64,000 nt of DNA. Origin: Methylocystis heyeri (GTDB taxonomy: Bacteria > Pseudomonadota > Alphaproteobacteria > Rhizobiales > Beijerinckiaceae). The translations under genes and the position numbers were made by a program. The DNA lies in assembly GCF_004802635.2 (NCBI RefSeq), contig NZ_CP046052.1:1302001-1366000 (forward strand), given 5' to 3'. Each line of letters starts with the position of its first letter. Position 1 is the stretch's first letter. The notes beneath the pieces are model-generated. The model was not told where the DNA came from. It saw only the letters and a program-made list of their open reading frames with translations, and made no database searches. Below are positions 44,419 through 54,101 of this stretch, one piece after another.

Positions 44419-45657
44419 GTGACCAAGCATAGAAGCCTCTCGGACTACGCTGCGCGCAGGTTCCGTTTCGCGGGCAACGCTCTGCTCGAATTCTCCGACC
44501 CGTTCTTCGCTCAGATCGACAAGCTGAAGAAAGAGATGGAATCGGCTGGCAAGCATTTCGTCAGCTTCGCGAACTACGACTATCTCGGCCTCGCCAACCA
44601 CCCTCGAATCATCGCGGAGGCCAAGCGCGAGCTCGACACTCTGGGCGTCGGCGCCCTCGCCTCCCGCCTCGTCGGCGGCGAGCGCAGCACGCATAAGGCC
44701 TTCGAGGCCGAAATCGCCAAGTTCCTCGGCTTCGAGAGCGCGCTTACGCTGGTCTCCGGCTATCTCGCCAATGTCAGCACCATCTCCTGGCTGATGGGCA
44801 AGCGCGACGCGATCATCATCGACGAACTGGCCCATAACAGCATCGTCGCCGGGACCGACGCCTCCGACGCGGAGGTCATCAAGTTCCGCCACAACGACCT
44901 CGAGCATCTCGAACATATTCTCCACAAGAGGCGCGAAGAATTCCGCCATGTGCTGGTGGTCGCGGAAGGCATCTACAGCATGGACGGCGACACCGCCGAC
45001 CTGCCGCGCCTGCTCGACATCAAGGAGAAGCACCAGGTCTGGCTGCTGCTGGACGAAGCGCATTCGCTCGGCGTGCTCGGCGCCACCGGCCGGGGGCTCG
45101 CCGAACACCAGGGCGTCGATCCGTCGCGAATCGATCTCGTCGTCGGCACCATGTCCAAGACCCTGGCCTCCTGCGGCGGCTATGTCTGCGGCCGCAAGCA
45201 GGTGATCGAGTGGTTCCGCTACACCCTGCCCGGTTTCGTCTACAGCGTCGGCCTCTCCCCGGTGATTCTGACCTCGGCGCGCACGGCGCTCAAGCTGATG
45301 CAGGAGGACGAATCCTGGAGAATCGGCAAGCTCGCGCGCAACGCCGAATTCTTCCGCGACACCGCCCATGCCGCCGGCCTCTCCACGGGCCCCGCCATCG
45401 GCCGCGGCGTGGTGCCGATTCTGTTCCAGGACAGCGTCGAGACCATGTGGGCCTCGCAGCATCTGCTCGAACAGGGTTTCTATGTCCCGCCCATCGTTCA
45501 GATTGGCGTCCCCAAGGACCAGCCGCGGCTGCGTTTCTTCATTTCCGCCAACCACACCGAAGACGAAATCCGGGGCGTCATCGCGGCGCTGAAGAACATG
45601 CCTCCGGTTTCGGAAGAGGCGCACAGAATCGTCGCGGCCGCCATGGCGGGGGCGTGA
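44419..45657 (+). CDS. spt: Alpha-oxoamine synthase, serine palmitoyltransferase-like
   Basis: A 412-residue PLP enzyme of the alpha-oxoamine synthase family (SPT, BioF, Kbl, HemA). Features are NYDYLGLANHP (51-62), GALASRLVGGERSTHKAFE, the PLP-stacking region ELAHNSIVAG, DEAHSLGVLGATGRG (Asp212, His215) and the Schiff-base Lys247 in VGTMSKTLASCGGY. SPT joins serine to an acyl-CoA or acyl-ACP to give a 3-ketosphingoid base. BioF would be the other reading, but the long N-terminus and the lipid-modifying neighbours favour SPT. It starts at GTG 44419 with a weak upstream AGGGCGA. First of four same-strand genes. Confidence 0.82.
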   Translation: MTKHRSLSDYAARRFRFAGNALLEFSDPFFAQIDKLKKEMESAGKHFVSFANYDYLGLANHPRIIAEAKRELDTLGVGALASRLVGGERSTHKAFEAEIAKFLGFESALTLVSGYLANVSTISWLMGKRDAIIIDELAHNSIVAGTDASDAEVIKFRHNDLEHLEHILHKRREEFRHVLVVAEGIYSMDGDTADLPRLLDIKEKHQVWLLLDEAHSLGVLGATGRGLAEHQGVDPSRIDLVVGTMSKTLASCGGYVCGRKQVIEWFRYTLPGFVYSVGLSPVILTSARTALKLMQEDESWRIGKLARNAEFFRDTAHAAGLSTGPAIGRGVVPILFQDSVETMWASQHLLEQGFYVPPIVQIGVPKDQPRLRFFISANHTEDEIRGVIAALKNMPPVSEEAHRIVAAAMAGA

Positions 45658-45737
45658 CGAACTCCCCGGAAACGGCGTGGCCCTTTTTGCTTCGCATTTT
45701 TTCGTGCAAGCGGTAAAAACTGCGACGTATCACAGCG

Positions 45738-45788
45738 CTGGAGCGCATTCCGCACTGGCTCGCGGGCCTTTTGCGGAGTGCGCTCCAG
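45738..45788. repeat. Hairpin repeat (family B) between spt and the acyltransferase
   Basis: CTGGAGCGCATTCCGCA and TGCGGAGTGCGCTCCAG are 17-base inverted arms with one mismatch around a 17-base loop. There is no T-run, so it is probably a dispersed repeat rather than a terminator. Confidence 0.65.
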
Positions 45789-45840
45789 CCGCGTCGTTAT
45801 GACGCCTTTTATCGCAACCGAACAGCATTAGGGTTTCACA

Positions 45841-46980
45841 ATGGCGCAAATCGAAGTCCTGCCGGCGAAAGGTCTCGCGCACTTCCTGACCTACAATAAG
45901 CTTCCGCGTCTGCTCTATGCAGGCGCGAAGGGCTTCGCTCCGCCGCTCGACGTCGAACGCTGGACGCTGCACGGCCACATGCTCAATCCGCATTTCAAGC
46001 TGGTCGAGGCGCAGGAATTTCTGGCCCGGCGCGACGGAAAGTGGGTCGGGCGGATACTGGCGCAGGTCTACAAGCCGGAATATGCCCCGGTGGGCTCCTC
46101 GCGCTTCCAATTCGGCTCGCTCGACGCGGTGGACGACATCGAGGTCGTGCGCGCGCTGACGCAGGCCGCCGAACAATGGCTGAAGGCCCGCGGGGCCGAC
46201 CGGATCAACGGTCCGTTTTCTCCCACGATCAACGGCGAATGCGGCATGCTGATCGAGGGCTTCGAGGCGACCCCGATGTTCCTCACGCCCTGGCATCCGC
46301 CCTATCTCAGCCGTCACGTCGAGGCGCTCGGCTATACGAAAGCGCGCGATCTCGTCTCTTATATGATCGAGATGAACCCCGAGGACTTGAACAAGCCGGC
46401 GCGAATCGCAAATCGCCCCGAATGGAAGGACCGGCTGAAGATCCGCGAGATCGACTTCGATCGTCTCAAGAAGGGCGAAACGCAGATGATGTCGGATCTC
46501 TTCAACGACGGCTGGCGCGACAATTGGGGCTTCGTTCCCTTCACCAAGGCCGAGTTCGACTCGATCGCGGACGCGCTCGCCTTCGCCACGCCGCCGGACT
46601 TCACGCTGGTCGTCGAGCTCGACGGAGAACCCAAGTCCTTCGCGGTCGCCCTCCCCAATCTTTTCGAGATCGTCGACGATCTCGACGGACGCCTGCTGCC
46701 GTTCGGGCTGGGGAAGCTGATATCCCGCTTCCGCAAGCACAAATACCGGACCGGCAGAATTTTGCTGCTCGGAACCCGCAAGGAACTGCAGAACAGCGCC
46801 ACCGGCGGCGCGATACTTCTGGCGATCGTCGAGGAATTGCGGCGGCGCGCCTCCCGAAGAGACCTCCAGAAGATCGAAGCCGGCTGGGTGCTGGAGGACA
46901 ACATGGCCATGCGCCGCCCGATCGAAATGTTCGGCGGCAAAGTCGACAAGATCCACCGCATTTACGAAAAGCGCCTCTGA
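45841..46980 (+). CDS. bcerS: YghO/bCerS-type acyltransferase, putative ceramide synthase
   Basis: A 379-residue protein of the GNAT-fold family that includes E. coli YghO and the Caulobacter bacterial ceramide synthase; homologs are often mislabelled dATP pyrophosphohydrolase. Visible signatures are FQFGSLDAVDDIEVVRALTQAA, then ADRINGPFSPTINGECGMLIEGF, a PMFLTPWHPPYL loop, and a C-terminal GGAILLAIVEELRRR helix with AGWVLEDNMAMRRPIEMFGG. In Caulobacter this enzyme N-acylates the sphingoid base. Assignment rests on motif recall plus position between an SPT-like and a DEGS-like gene. It starts at ATG 45841, 183 bases after spt. Confidence 0.72.
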   Translation: MAQIEVLPAKGLAHFLTYNKLPRLLYAGAKGFAPPLDVERWTLHGHMLNPHFKLVEAQEFLARRDGKWVGRILAQVYKPEYAPVGSSRFQFGSLDAVDDIEVVRALTQAAEQWLKARGADRINGPFSPTINGECGMLIEGFEATPMFLTPWHPPYLSRHVEALGYTKARDLVSYMIEMNPEDLNKPARIANRPEWKDRLKIREIDFDRLKKGETQMMSDLFNDGWRDNWGFVPFTKAEFDSIADALAFATPPDFTLVVELDGEPKSFAVALPNLFEIVDDLDGRLLPFGLGKLISRFRKHKYRTGRILLLGTRKELQNSATGGAILLAIVEELRRRASRRDLQKIEAGWVLEDNMAMRRPIEMFGGKVDKIHRIYEKRL

Positions 46981-47013
46981 CCGGGGGCCGGATACCGTAG
47001 GAAACGCATATAC

Positions 47014-48006
47014 ATGACGATCTCAGTCACCAGCGCGGGCGCCGACCGCTCGCATGTCGAGCGCCGGCAGGCCATCCTCGAGAAATATCCGCAGGTCCGC
47101 GACCTCTTCGGCCGCGACATAACGACCTTCAAGATAACCGTGGCGATATTCGCCGGGCAGATGGCGATCGCCATTTTTCTCGGCTGGCTGGGACTCGCCT
47201 ATTGGCCGTTGACTCTGCTCTTTGCGATATGCGTCGGGGCCTTCGCCAACCACGCCAATTTCGTGATCATCCACGACTCGATCCACAATTGCGTGTTCGA
47301 GAACAATCTCCTCAACAAGCTCAACGCGATACTGGCCGACCTCTCCAACGGCTTTCCCACCGCGATGGGCTTTCGCTGCTACCACATCAAGCATCACTCG
47401 CATCTCTCCGCCTATGACTACGATGCGGATGTCCCGAGTCGCTGGGAGGTGGAGTTCGTCGGCAACAGCTCCTGGCGCAAGGCGCTGTGGTTGTTCTTCT
47501 TTCCGGCGATCCAGCTCGCCCGCCTGTCGCGGTTGAAGGGAACCGTGCCGATCATGGGCAAATGGACCTATATCAACATCGCCATAATCATCGCGTTCGA
47601 CATCTTCGTTCTGTGGGCCTTCGGCGCCAACGCCCTGCTCTATCTGTTCCTGTCGTTCTGGTTTTCGGTCGGCGGACTTCACCCCTTGAGCGCCCGCTGG
47701 CTTCAGGAGCATTTCGCCTTCGGGCCGGACCAGGGCACTTTCGATTACTACGGCGCCCTGAACAAATACGCGCTCAATATCGGCTATCACAACGAGCATC
47801 ACGACTTTCACGAAATCCCGTGGTCGCGGCTGCCCGAATTGAAAGCGATGGCGCCGGAGTTCTATGACCGGCTCGCCTGCCACAGATCCTGGGTCGCGCT
47901 GCTTGCGACCTTCATCTTCGATCCGGCATATTCGCTGAGCACGCGCTCGGAAAATGTCGAACATGCGGCTCATGCGCCGGAAATCGTCGCACAACCCGCG
48001 GAGTGA
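47014..48006 (+). CDS. Sphingolipid delta-4 desaturase/C4-hydroxylase-like protein
   Basis: A 330-residue membrane di-iron desaturase. The N-terminus HVERRQAILEKYPQVRDLFG (14-33) matches the N-terminal lipid-desaturase domain of eukaryotic DEGS proteins. The His boxes are H87DSIH91, H124IKHH128 and H259NEHH263. The flanking GGLHPLSARWLQEH, DYYGALNKYALNIGYHNEHHDF and YDRLACHRSWV also follow DEGS closely. DEGS enzymes insert the 4,5-trans double bond in dihydroceramide, or hydroxylate C4. Hydrophobic segments lie at about 38-58, 62-85, 155-172, 186-205 and 207-225. It starts at ATG 47014, 33 bases after the acyltransferase. Confidence 0.85.
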   Translation: MTISVTSAGADRSHVERRQAILEKYPQVRDLFGRDITTFKITVAIFAGQMAIAIFLGWLGLAYWPLTLLFAICVGAFANHANFVIIHDSIHNCVFENNLLNKLNAILADLSNGFPTAMGFRCYHIKHHSHLSAYDYDADVPSRWEVEFVGNSSWRKALWLFFFPAIQLARLSRLKGTVPIMGKWTYINIAIIIAFDIFVLWAFGANALLYLFLSFWFSVGGLHPLSARWLQEHFAFGPDQGTFDYYGALNKYALNIGYHNEHHDFHEIPWSRLPELKAMAPEFYDRLACHRSWVALLATFIFDPAYSLSTRSENVEHAAHAPEIVAQPAE

Positions 48007-48010
48007 GGCC

Positions 48011-48673
48011 ATGAGCTTCGAAGTCGATAACGCCAACGCGCCGGGCGATCCCTTGAGCGCCTCGCCCCGCCTGTTCGAGAGCGACCTTCTCGACAAGCTT
48101 TCGCGCGTTCATCATCTGACGCCGGTCATCGTCTATACGCCGATCATCGTCGGCCTGCTGATCTATTCGCTGGTTTCGCAGGCGACGGCGCTCGTGGCGC
48201 TCGGCGTCCTGGTCGGTTACCTCGCCTGGACCCTGACCGAATATTTCGGCCACAGATATCTGTTCCACACCGTGTTCCCCCTGCCCTTCGGGCTGGGTCC
48301 GCGCTTCCAGTTCCTGATCCACGGCGTGCATCACATCTATCCCAACGATCCTCTGCGCCTCGTGATGCCGCCTCTGCTCTCGGGGCCGATCATGCTGATC
48401 GCGCTGTCGATCATCAGGCTTCTGTTTGGCGGAACCTTCGCCTGGCCGGTGCTCGCGGGCTTCATGATCGGCTATGTCGTCTATGATTGCGTCCACTACT
48501 GGACCCATCACGGACAGCCGAAATCGCGCCTCGGCCATCTGGTGCGCCGGCTGCACATGCTTCACCACTTCCGCGACGCCGCCAAAGGCTTCGGCGTGCA
48601 TGCGATCTGGTGGGATTATGTCTTCGGCACCGCCTATCAGAAGGGCGACAAGCCCGGAACCAGGGCGGTGTGA
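48011..48673 (+). CDS. Fatty acid 2-hydroxylase-like membrane protein
   Basis: A 220-residue protein of the fatty-acid-hydroxylase (sterol desaturase) superfamily, with FA2H/Scs7-like His motifs: H81RYLFH86, H104GVHH108, H162 with H166-H167, and H182MLHH186, then GFGVHAIWWDYVFGT. FA2H hydroxylates C2 of the fatty acid incorporated into ceramide. Eukaryotic FA2H carries an N-terminal cytochrome b5 domain. Here only about 35 residues precede the first membrane helix, so electrons must come from another protein. ATG 48011 is four bases after the desaturase stop, with GTGAGG upstream. The specific substrate is inferred from the operon. Confidence 0.82.
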   Translation: MSFEVDNANAPGDPLSASPRLFESDLLDKLSRVHHLTPVIVYTPIIVGLLIYSLVSQATALVALGVLVGYLAWTLTEYFGHRYLFHTVFPLPFGLGPRFQFLIHGVHHIYPNDPLRLVMPPLLSGPIMLIALSIIRLLFGGTFAWPVLAGFMIGYVVYDCVHYWTHHGQPKSRLGHLVRRLHMLHHFRDAAKGFGVHAIWWDYVFGTAYQKGDKPGTRAV

Positions 48674-48676
48674 GAG

Positions 48677-48764
48677 GCGTCATCGGGAGCCAAAGGCGAC
48701 GACGCGATCCAGGGCGCTCCGGTCCTCCTGGATCGCCACGTCGTTGCGCTCCTCGCGATTGACG
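48677..48764. repeat. Dispersed palindromic repeat, family A
   Basis: GGCGTCATCGGGAGCC...GCGATCCAGG is mirrored by CCTGGATCGCC...CTCCTCGCGATTGACGCC. It separates the convergent hydroxylase and ligA genes. Confidence 0.7.
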
Positions 48765-48799
48765 CCCTTTCCATTTATGGCGGCAGAATTAGCACGCCA

Positions 48800-50920
<2,121 letters not shown>

Positions 50921-53794
50921 TCAGGCCGCCGCTTCCGGAGCGGCGCCGAGCAGCCGCCGCGCCTCCTGCAAGCTGATGGGACGGCCGAAGGCGTAGCCCT
51001 GGGCGTAGCCGCAGCCGAGCTGGTAGAGCTCGATGGCGTCGGATTCGGTTTCCGCCCCTTCCGCGATGACGTCGAAGCCGAGATCCTTGGCCAGCGAAAT
51101 CGTCGAGCGAAGAATAGCGGCGCGAGAGGCCTTGCCGGTCTGCCGCACGAGCGAGCGGTCTATCTTGATCGTGTCGAACGGGAACCGCTGCAGATAGGAC
51201 AAGGACGAGTAGCCGGAGCCGAAGCCCGCGAGCGACAGGCCGGCGCCGAGTTCCTTGAGACGCGCCAACACCTGCGCCGAGTGCTCGGGATTTTCCATCA
51301 CGAGGTTCTCGGGCAGCTCCAGCTTGAGGCTGCCGCGGACGATTTCATTGCGCATCAGAACGCTCTTTACGTCGCGCAGCAGGTCATGACGCAACAGAAG
51401 CTGGGACGATACGCTCACCGAGGCGAAGATCGGCGGATCTACGGCGAGCGCGCGCTGCCAGGCGGCGAGTTCCCGCCCCGCCCGCTCCAAGGCCAGGAGA
51501 CCGATGTCTATGATCAAGCCCGTCTCTTCGGCGACGGCGAGAAAATCGGGCGCATCGACCCGCCCGAGTTTCGGATGGTCCCAGCGCACCAGGGTCTCGA
51601 ACCCGGCGATGGTGCGATCCTCCAGCCGAACCACGGGCTGGAACAGAACCTTGATCTCGTTGCGCTCCAGGGCGCGGCGAAGATCGGCTTCGAGCGTATG
51701 GCGGTCCGAGCGCTGGCCGCGCATGGCGGGGCGAAACACCTCGATGCAATTGCCGCCCGAGCGCTTGGCGTTCCGCATCGCGATCTCAGCGTCGTCGAGC
51801 ATGTCTTCGGCCCCCGGATGAACCGAAGGATCGAACAGCGCGACGCCGATCGACGCGAACAGGCTGATCTCGCGATCGGTGAAACGGACGGGGGTCGCCA
51901 GGGCGCGCCGCACCGACTCGGCAACCGTGATCGCCGTATCGGGATTGGCCTCGGAAACCAGGATGATCGCGAAAGTGTCGCCGTCGAGGCGGGCCAAAGT
52001 GTCCTGCGGCTGCAAAAGCCGGCCGAGACGATGAGAAATGGTGAGGAGAATGCTGTCGCCGGTCGCGACGCCGACCTGCTCGTTGATCTGCTTGAAACGG
52101 TCGATGTCGATGCACATCACCGTCGGCCGCAGCTCCTTGTGCATCCTCGCGAAGACGAGAGTCGCTCCGAGGCGGTCGAAGAACAGCTGCCGGTTGGGCA
52201 GGCCGGTGAGATTGTCGCGGATCGCATCGTGCAGGAGCCTTTCCTGGGCGTTGCGTTCTTCCGTCACGTCGTTCAGCGTGCCCACGACGCGCACCACCTC
52301 GCCGTCCGGCCCCACCACCGGTCGCGCCCGCAGACGGAAGCAGAGGTAATGCCCGTCTGCCGAGCGCAGGCGGAACTCCTGGTCGATGCGCCCGCGCCTC
52401 TGCTCCAATATGGCGTCGAGGCAGGCGCGATAGCGGTCCTGCTCGAAGGGATGCAAGAGATCGAGCCAGGATGCGGCGCTACCCTCGAGCCCGCCGCGGT
52501 CGAGGCCGAGCTGAACCTCCGCCTCGGGACTGACGTAGATGTGATCCGAGGGAACGTCCCAATCGAAGACGATCTCGCTCGCCCCTGTCAGGGCGAGCGC
52601 CTTGCGTTCGATATCCGAGATCGCCCCGGCGCCGAGACCGCCGCTGGCGAAGGCGTTCTGCATCACCGTGAAGCCGATCAGCATGACGATCAGCACGAGG
52701 CCGCCGATCAGCGCGGGAGACACGAGGTCGTTGGTCAGCCAGCCGAAAATGGTGAAGCCCGCCGCGCAGACCCAGAGCAGCAGCAGGAACCATGTCGGGA
52801 TCAGCATGATCGCGCGGTCGAAACCATGCGAGGCGAGATAAAGAATGAGCGCGAATCCGACCACGGCGACGACGCCGAGCGAAATTCTGGCGACCCCGGC
52901 TGCGACCGGCGCGTCGAAAACGGCCAGTCCGGCGAGATCGGCGAGAATCAGCAGCCAGACGGCGGCGATATGCCACGCTCGGACATGCCAGCGGTTGAGG
53001 TTGAGATAGGCGAACAGGAACACGACCAGCGTCGCCGAAAGGACGGTTTCGGCCCCGGCGCGCCAGATCCGGTCCGTAGCCGGGTCCGCGCCGAAAATCT
53101 TGTCCCAGAACCCGAAATCTATGCAGACATAGGCCAGAACCGCCCAGGCGAGCGCAGCCGCCGCCGGAAAGATCACGGCGCCCTTGACAACGAAAACGAT
53201 GGTTAAAAATAGAGCAAGAAGCCCCGATATCCCGATCACTATGCCGCGATAAAGGGTGAGGCTCGTGACCTTGTCCTTATAGGCGTCCGGCTCCCACAGA
53301 TAGAGCTGCGGCAGATTGGGCGTGCGCAGCTCCGCGACATAGGTGACGGTCGTGCCCGGATCGAGCGTAAGGCGGAAGACGTCAGCGTCGGAGCTTTCTT
53401 CCTGCTCCGGCGGAAAGCCCTGGCTCGCCGTTATGGTGGAGATGCGGGTCGCGCCGAGATCGGGCCAGATCAGTCCCGAGCCCTGCAGACGGAAATGGGG
53501 CGCGACGATCAGCCGCTCGATCTGCTCGTCGGTGTCGTTGGTGAGAGCGAACACGATCCAGCTCGGCCGCGTTCCGGGCTCTTTCGCCCCGACCTCGATG
53601 CGGCGGACGATGCCGTCCGAGCCGGGCGCGGTGGAAACCTGCAGGCGATCGCCCTGCGAGGCGTGCTTTTCGATGGCGTTTGTGAGATCGATGGCCTGGG
53701 CGTCATGAGGCACGCGGACGCTGTCCACGGCCCAGGCCGAGGGAGCGAAAGCGAGAAACGCCAGCAAGCCGAGCAGATATTTTTTGAAACCCAC
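50921..53794 (-). CDS. Membrane PAS-GGDEF-EAL protein, degenerate catalytic motifs
   Basis: A 957-residue protein: signal peptide (YLLGLLAFLAFAPSAWA), a periplasmic beta-rich domain, a 7-8-helix membrane part, PAS (SEIVFDWDVPSDHIYVS...), GGDEF and EAL. The GGDEF site reads LDGDTFAII, so DGDTF replaces GGDEF. In EAL, the motif is ETL (Glu kept), VSVN becomes VSVS, and DDFGTG becomes AGFGSG, losing both metal aspartates, while IKID, AEGAET and QGYAFGRP remain. It is probably an inactive c-di-GMP receptor or scaffold rather than an enzyme. GTG 53794 precedes the signal peptide; the frame opens at 53938. Upstream of ligA by three bases. Confidence 0.82.
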   Translation of the reverse strand: MGFKKYLLGLLAFLAFAPSAWAVDSVRVPHDAQAIDLTNAIEKHASQGDRLQVSTAPGSDGIVRRIEVGAKEPGTRPSWIVFALTNDTDEQIERLIVAPHFRLQGSGLIWPDLGATRISTITASQGFPPEQEESSDADVFRLTLDPGTTVTYVAELRTPNLPQLYLWEPDAYKDKVTSLTLYRGIVIGISGLLALFLTIVFVVKGAVIFPAAAALAWAVLAYVCIDFGFWDKIFGADPATDRIWRAGAETVLSATLVVFLFAYLNLNRWHVRAWHIAAVWLLILADLAGLAVFDAPVAAGVARISLGVVAVVGFALILYLASHGFDRAIMLIPTWFLLLLWVCAAGFTIFGWLTNDLVSPALIGGLVLIVMLIGFTVMQNAFASGGLGAGAISDIERKALALTGASEIVFDWDVPSDHIYVSPEAEVQLGLDRGGLEGSAASWLDLLHPFEQDRYRACLDAILEQRRGRIDQEFRLRSADGHYLCFRLRARPVVGPDGEVVRVVGTLNDVTEERNAQERLLHDAIRDNLTGLPNRQLFFDRLGATLVFARMHKELRPTVMCIDIDRFKQINEQVGVATGDSILLTISHRLGRLLQPQDTLARLDGDTFAIILVSEANPDTAITVAESVRRALATPVRFTDREISLFASIGVALFDPSVHPGAEDMLDDAEIAMRNAKRSGGNCIEVFRPAMRGQRSDRHTLEADLRRALERNEIKVLFQPVVRLEDRTIAGFETLVRWDHPKLGRVDAPDFLAVAEETGLIIDIGLLALERAGRELAAWQRALAVDPPIFASVSVSSQLLLRHDLLRDVKSVLMRNEIVRGSLKLELPENLVMENPEHSAQVLARLKELGAGLSLAGFGSGYSSLSYLQRFPFDTIKIDRSLVRQTGKASRAAILRSTISLAKDLGFDVIAEGAETESDAIELYQLGCGYAQGYAFGRPISLQEARRLLGAAPEAAA

Positions 53795-54101
53795 GAAACT
53801 CGCTTCTCGACGACAAAGGACCGGCGCTACAAGCAGAAGGCCCTGCATGGATCGGGCGGAATGACCGCGGCGCTGCAGTGGTAGAGGCTTAAGACGTAAC
53901 CCGCAAGCCGTATAGCCCGCCCGCGACAAAAACGGCATGGTCTTTGCGGGCGGAGGCCGGTCCTCTCAACCTTGCAGAGCGCGGACCACGGCAATATACG
54001 CTCCAAGGAAACCAGCGGCGAGAGATTGAAACGAATTATGATATGTAAATTTTTGGCGTCGAAGGGAGCGTCCGGAAAATCGTTGGATAGGAAATCGCCT
54101 G
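53795..54101. promoter_or_regulatory. Divergent promoter region GGDEF-EAL/ptsP
   Basis: About 300 bases between divergent genes. An AT-rich patch at 54025-54055 (TATGATATGTAAATTTTT-like) is the best promoter candidate for ptsP. No repeat or gene is seen. Confidence 0.35.

Noticed and set aside
44419-45657. Reading the oxoamine synthase as BioF or 5-aminolevulinate synthase
   Set aside because: No biotin genes are nearby, and three sphingolipid-type genes follow. BioF cannot be fully excluded.
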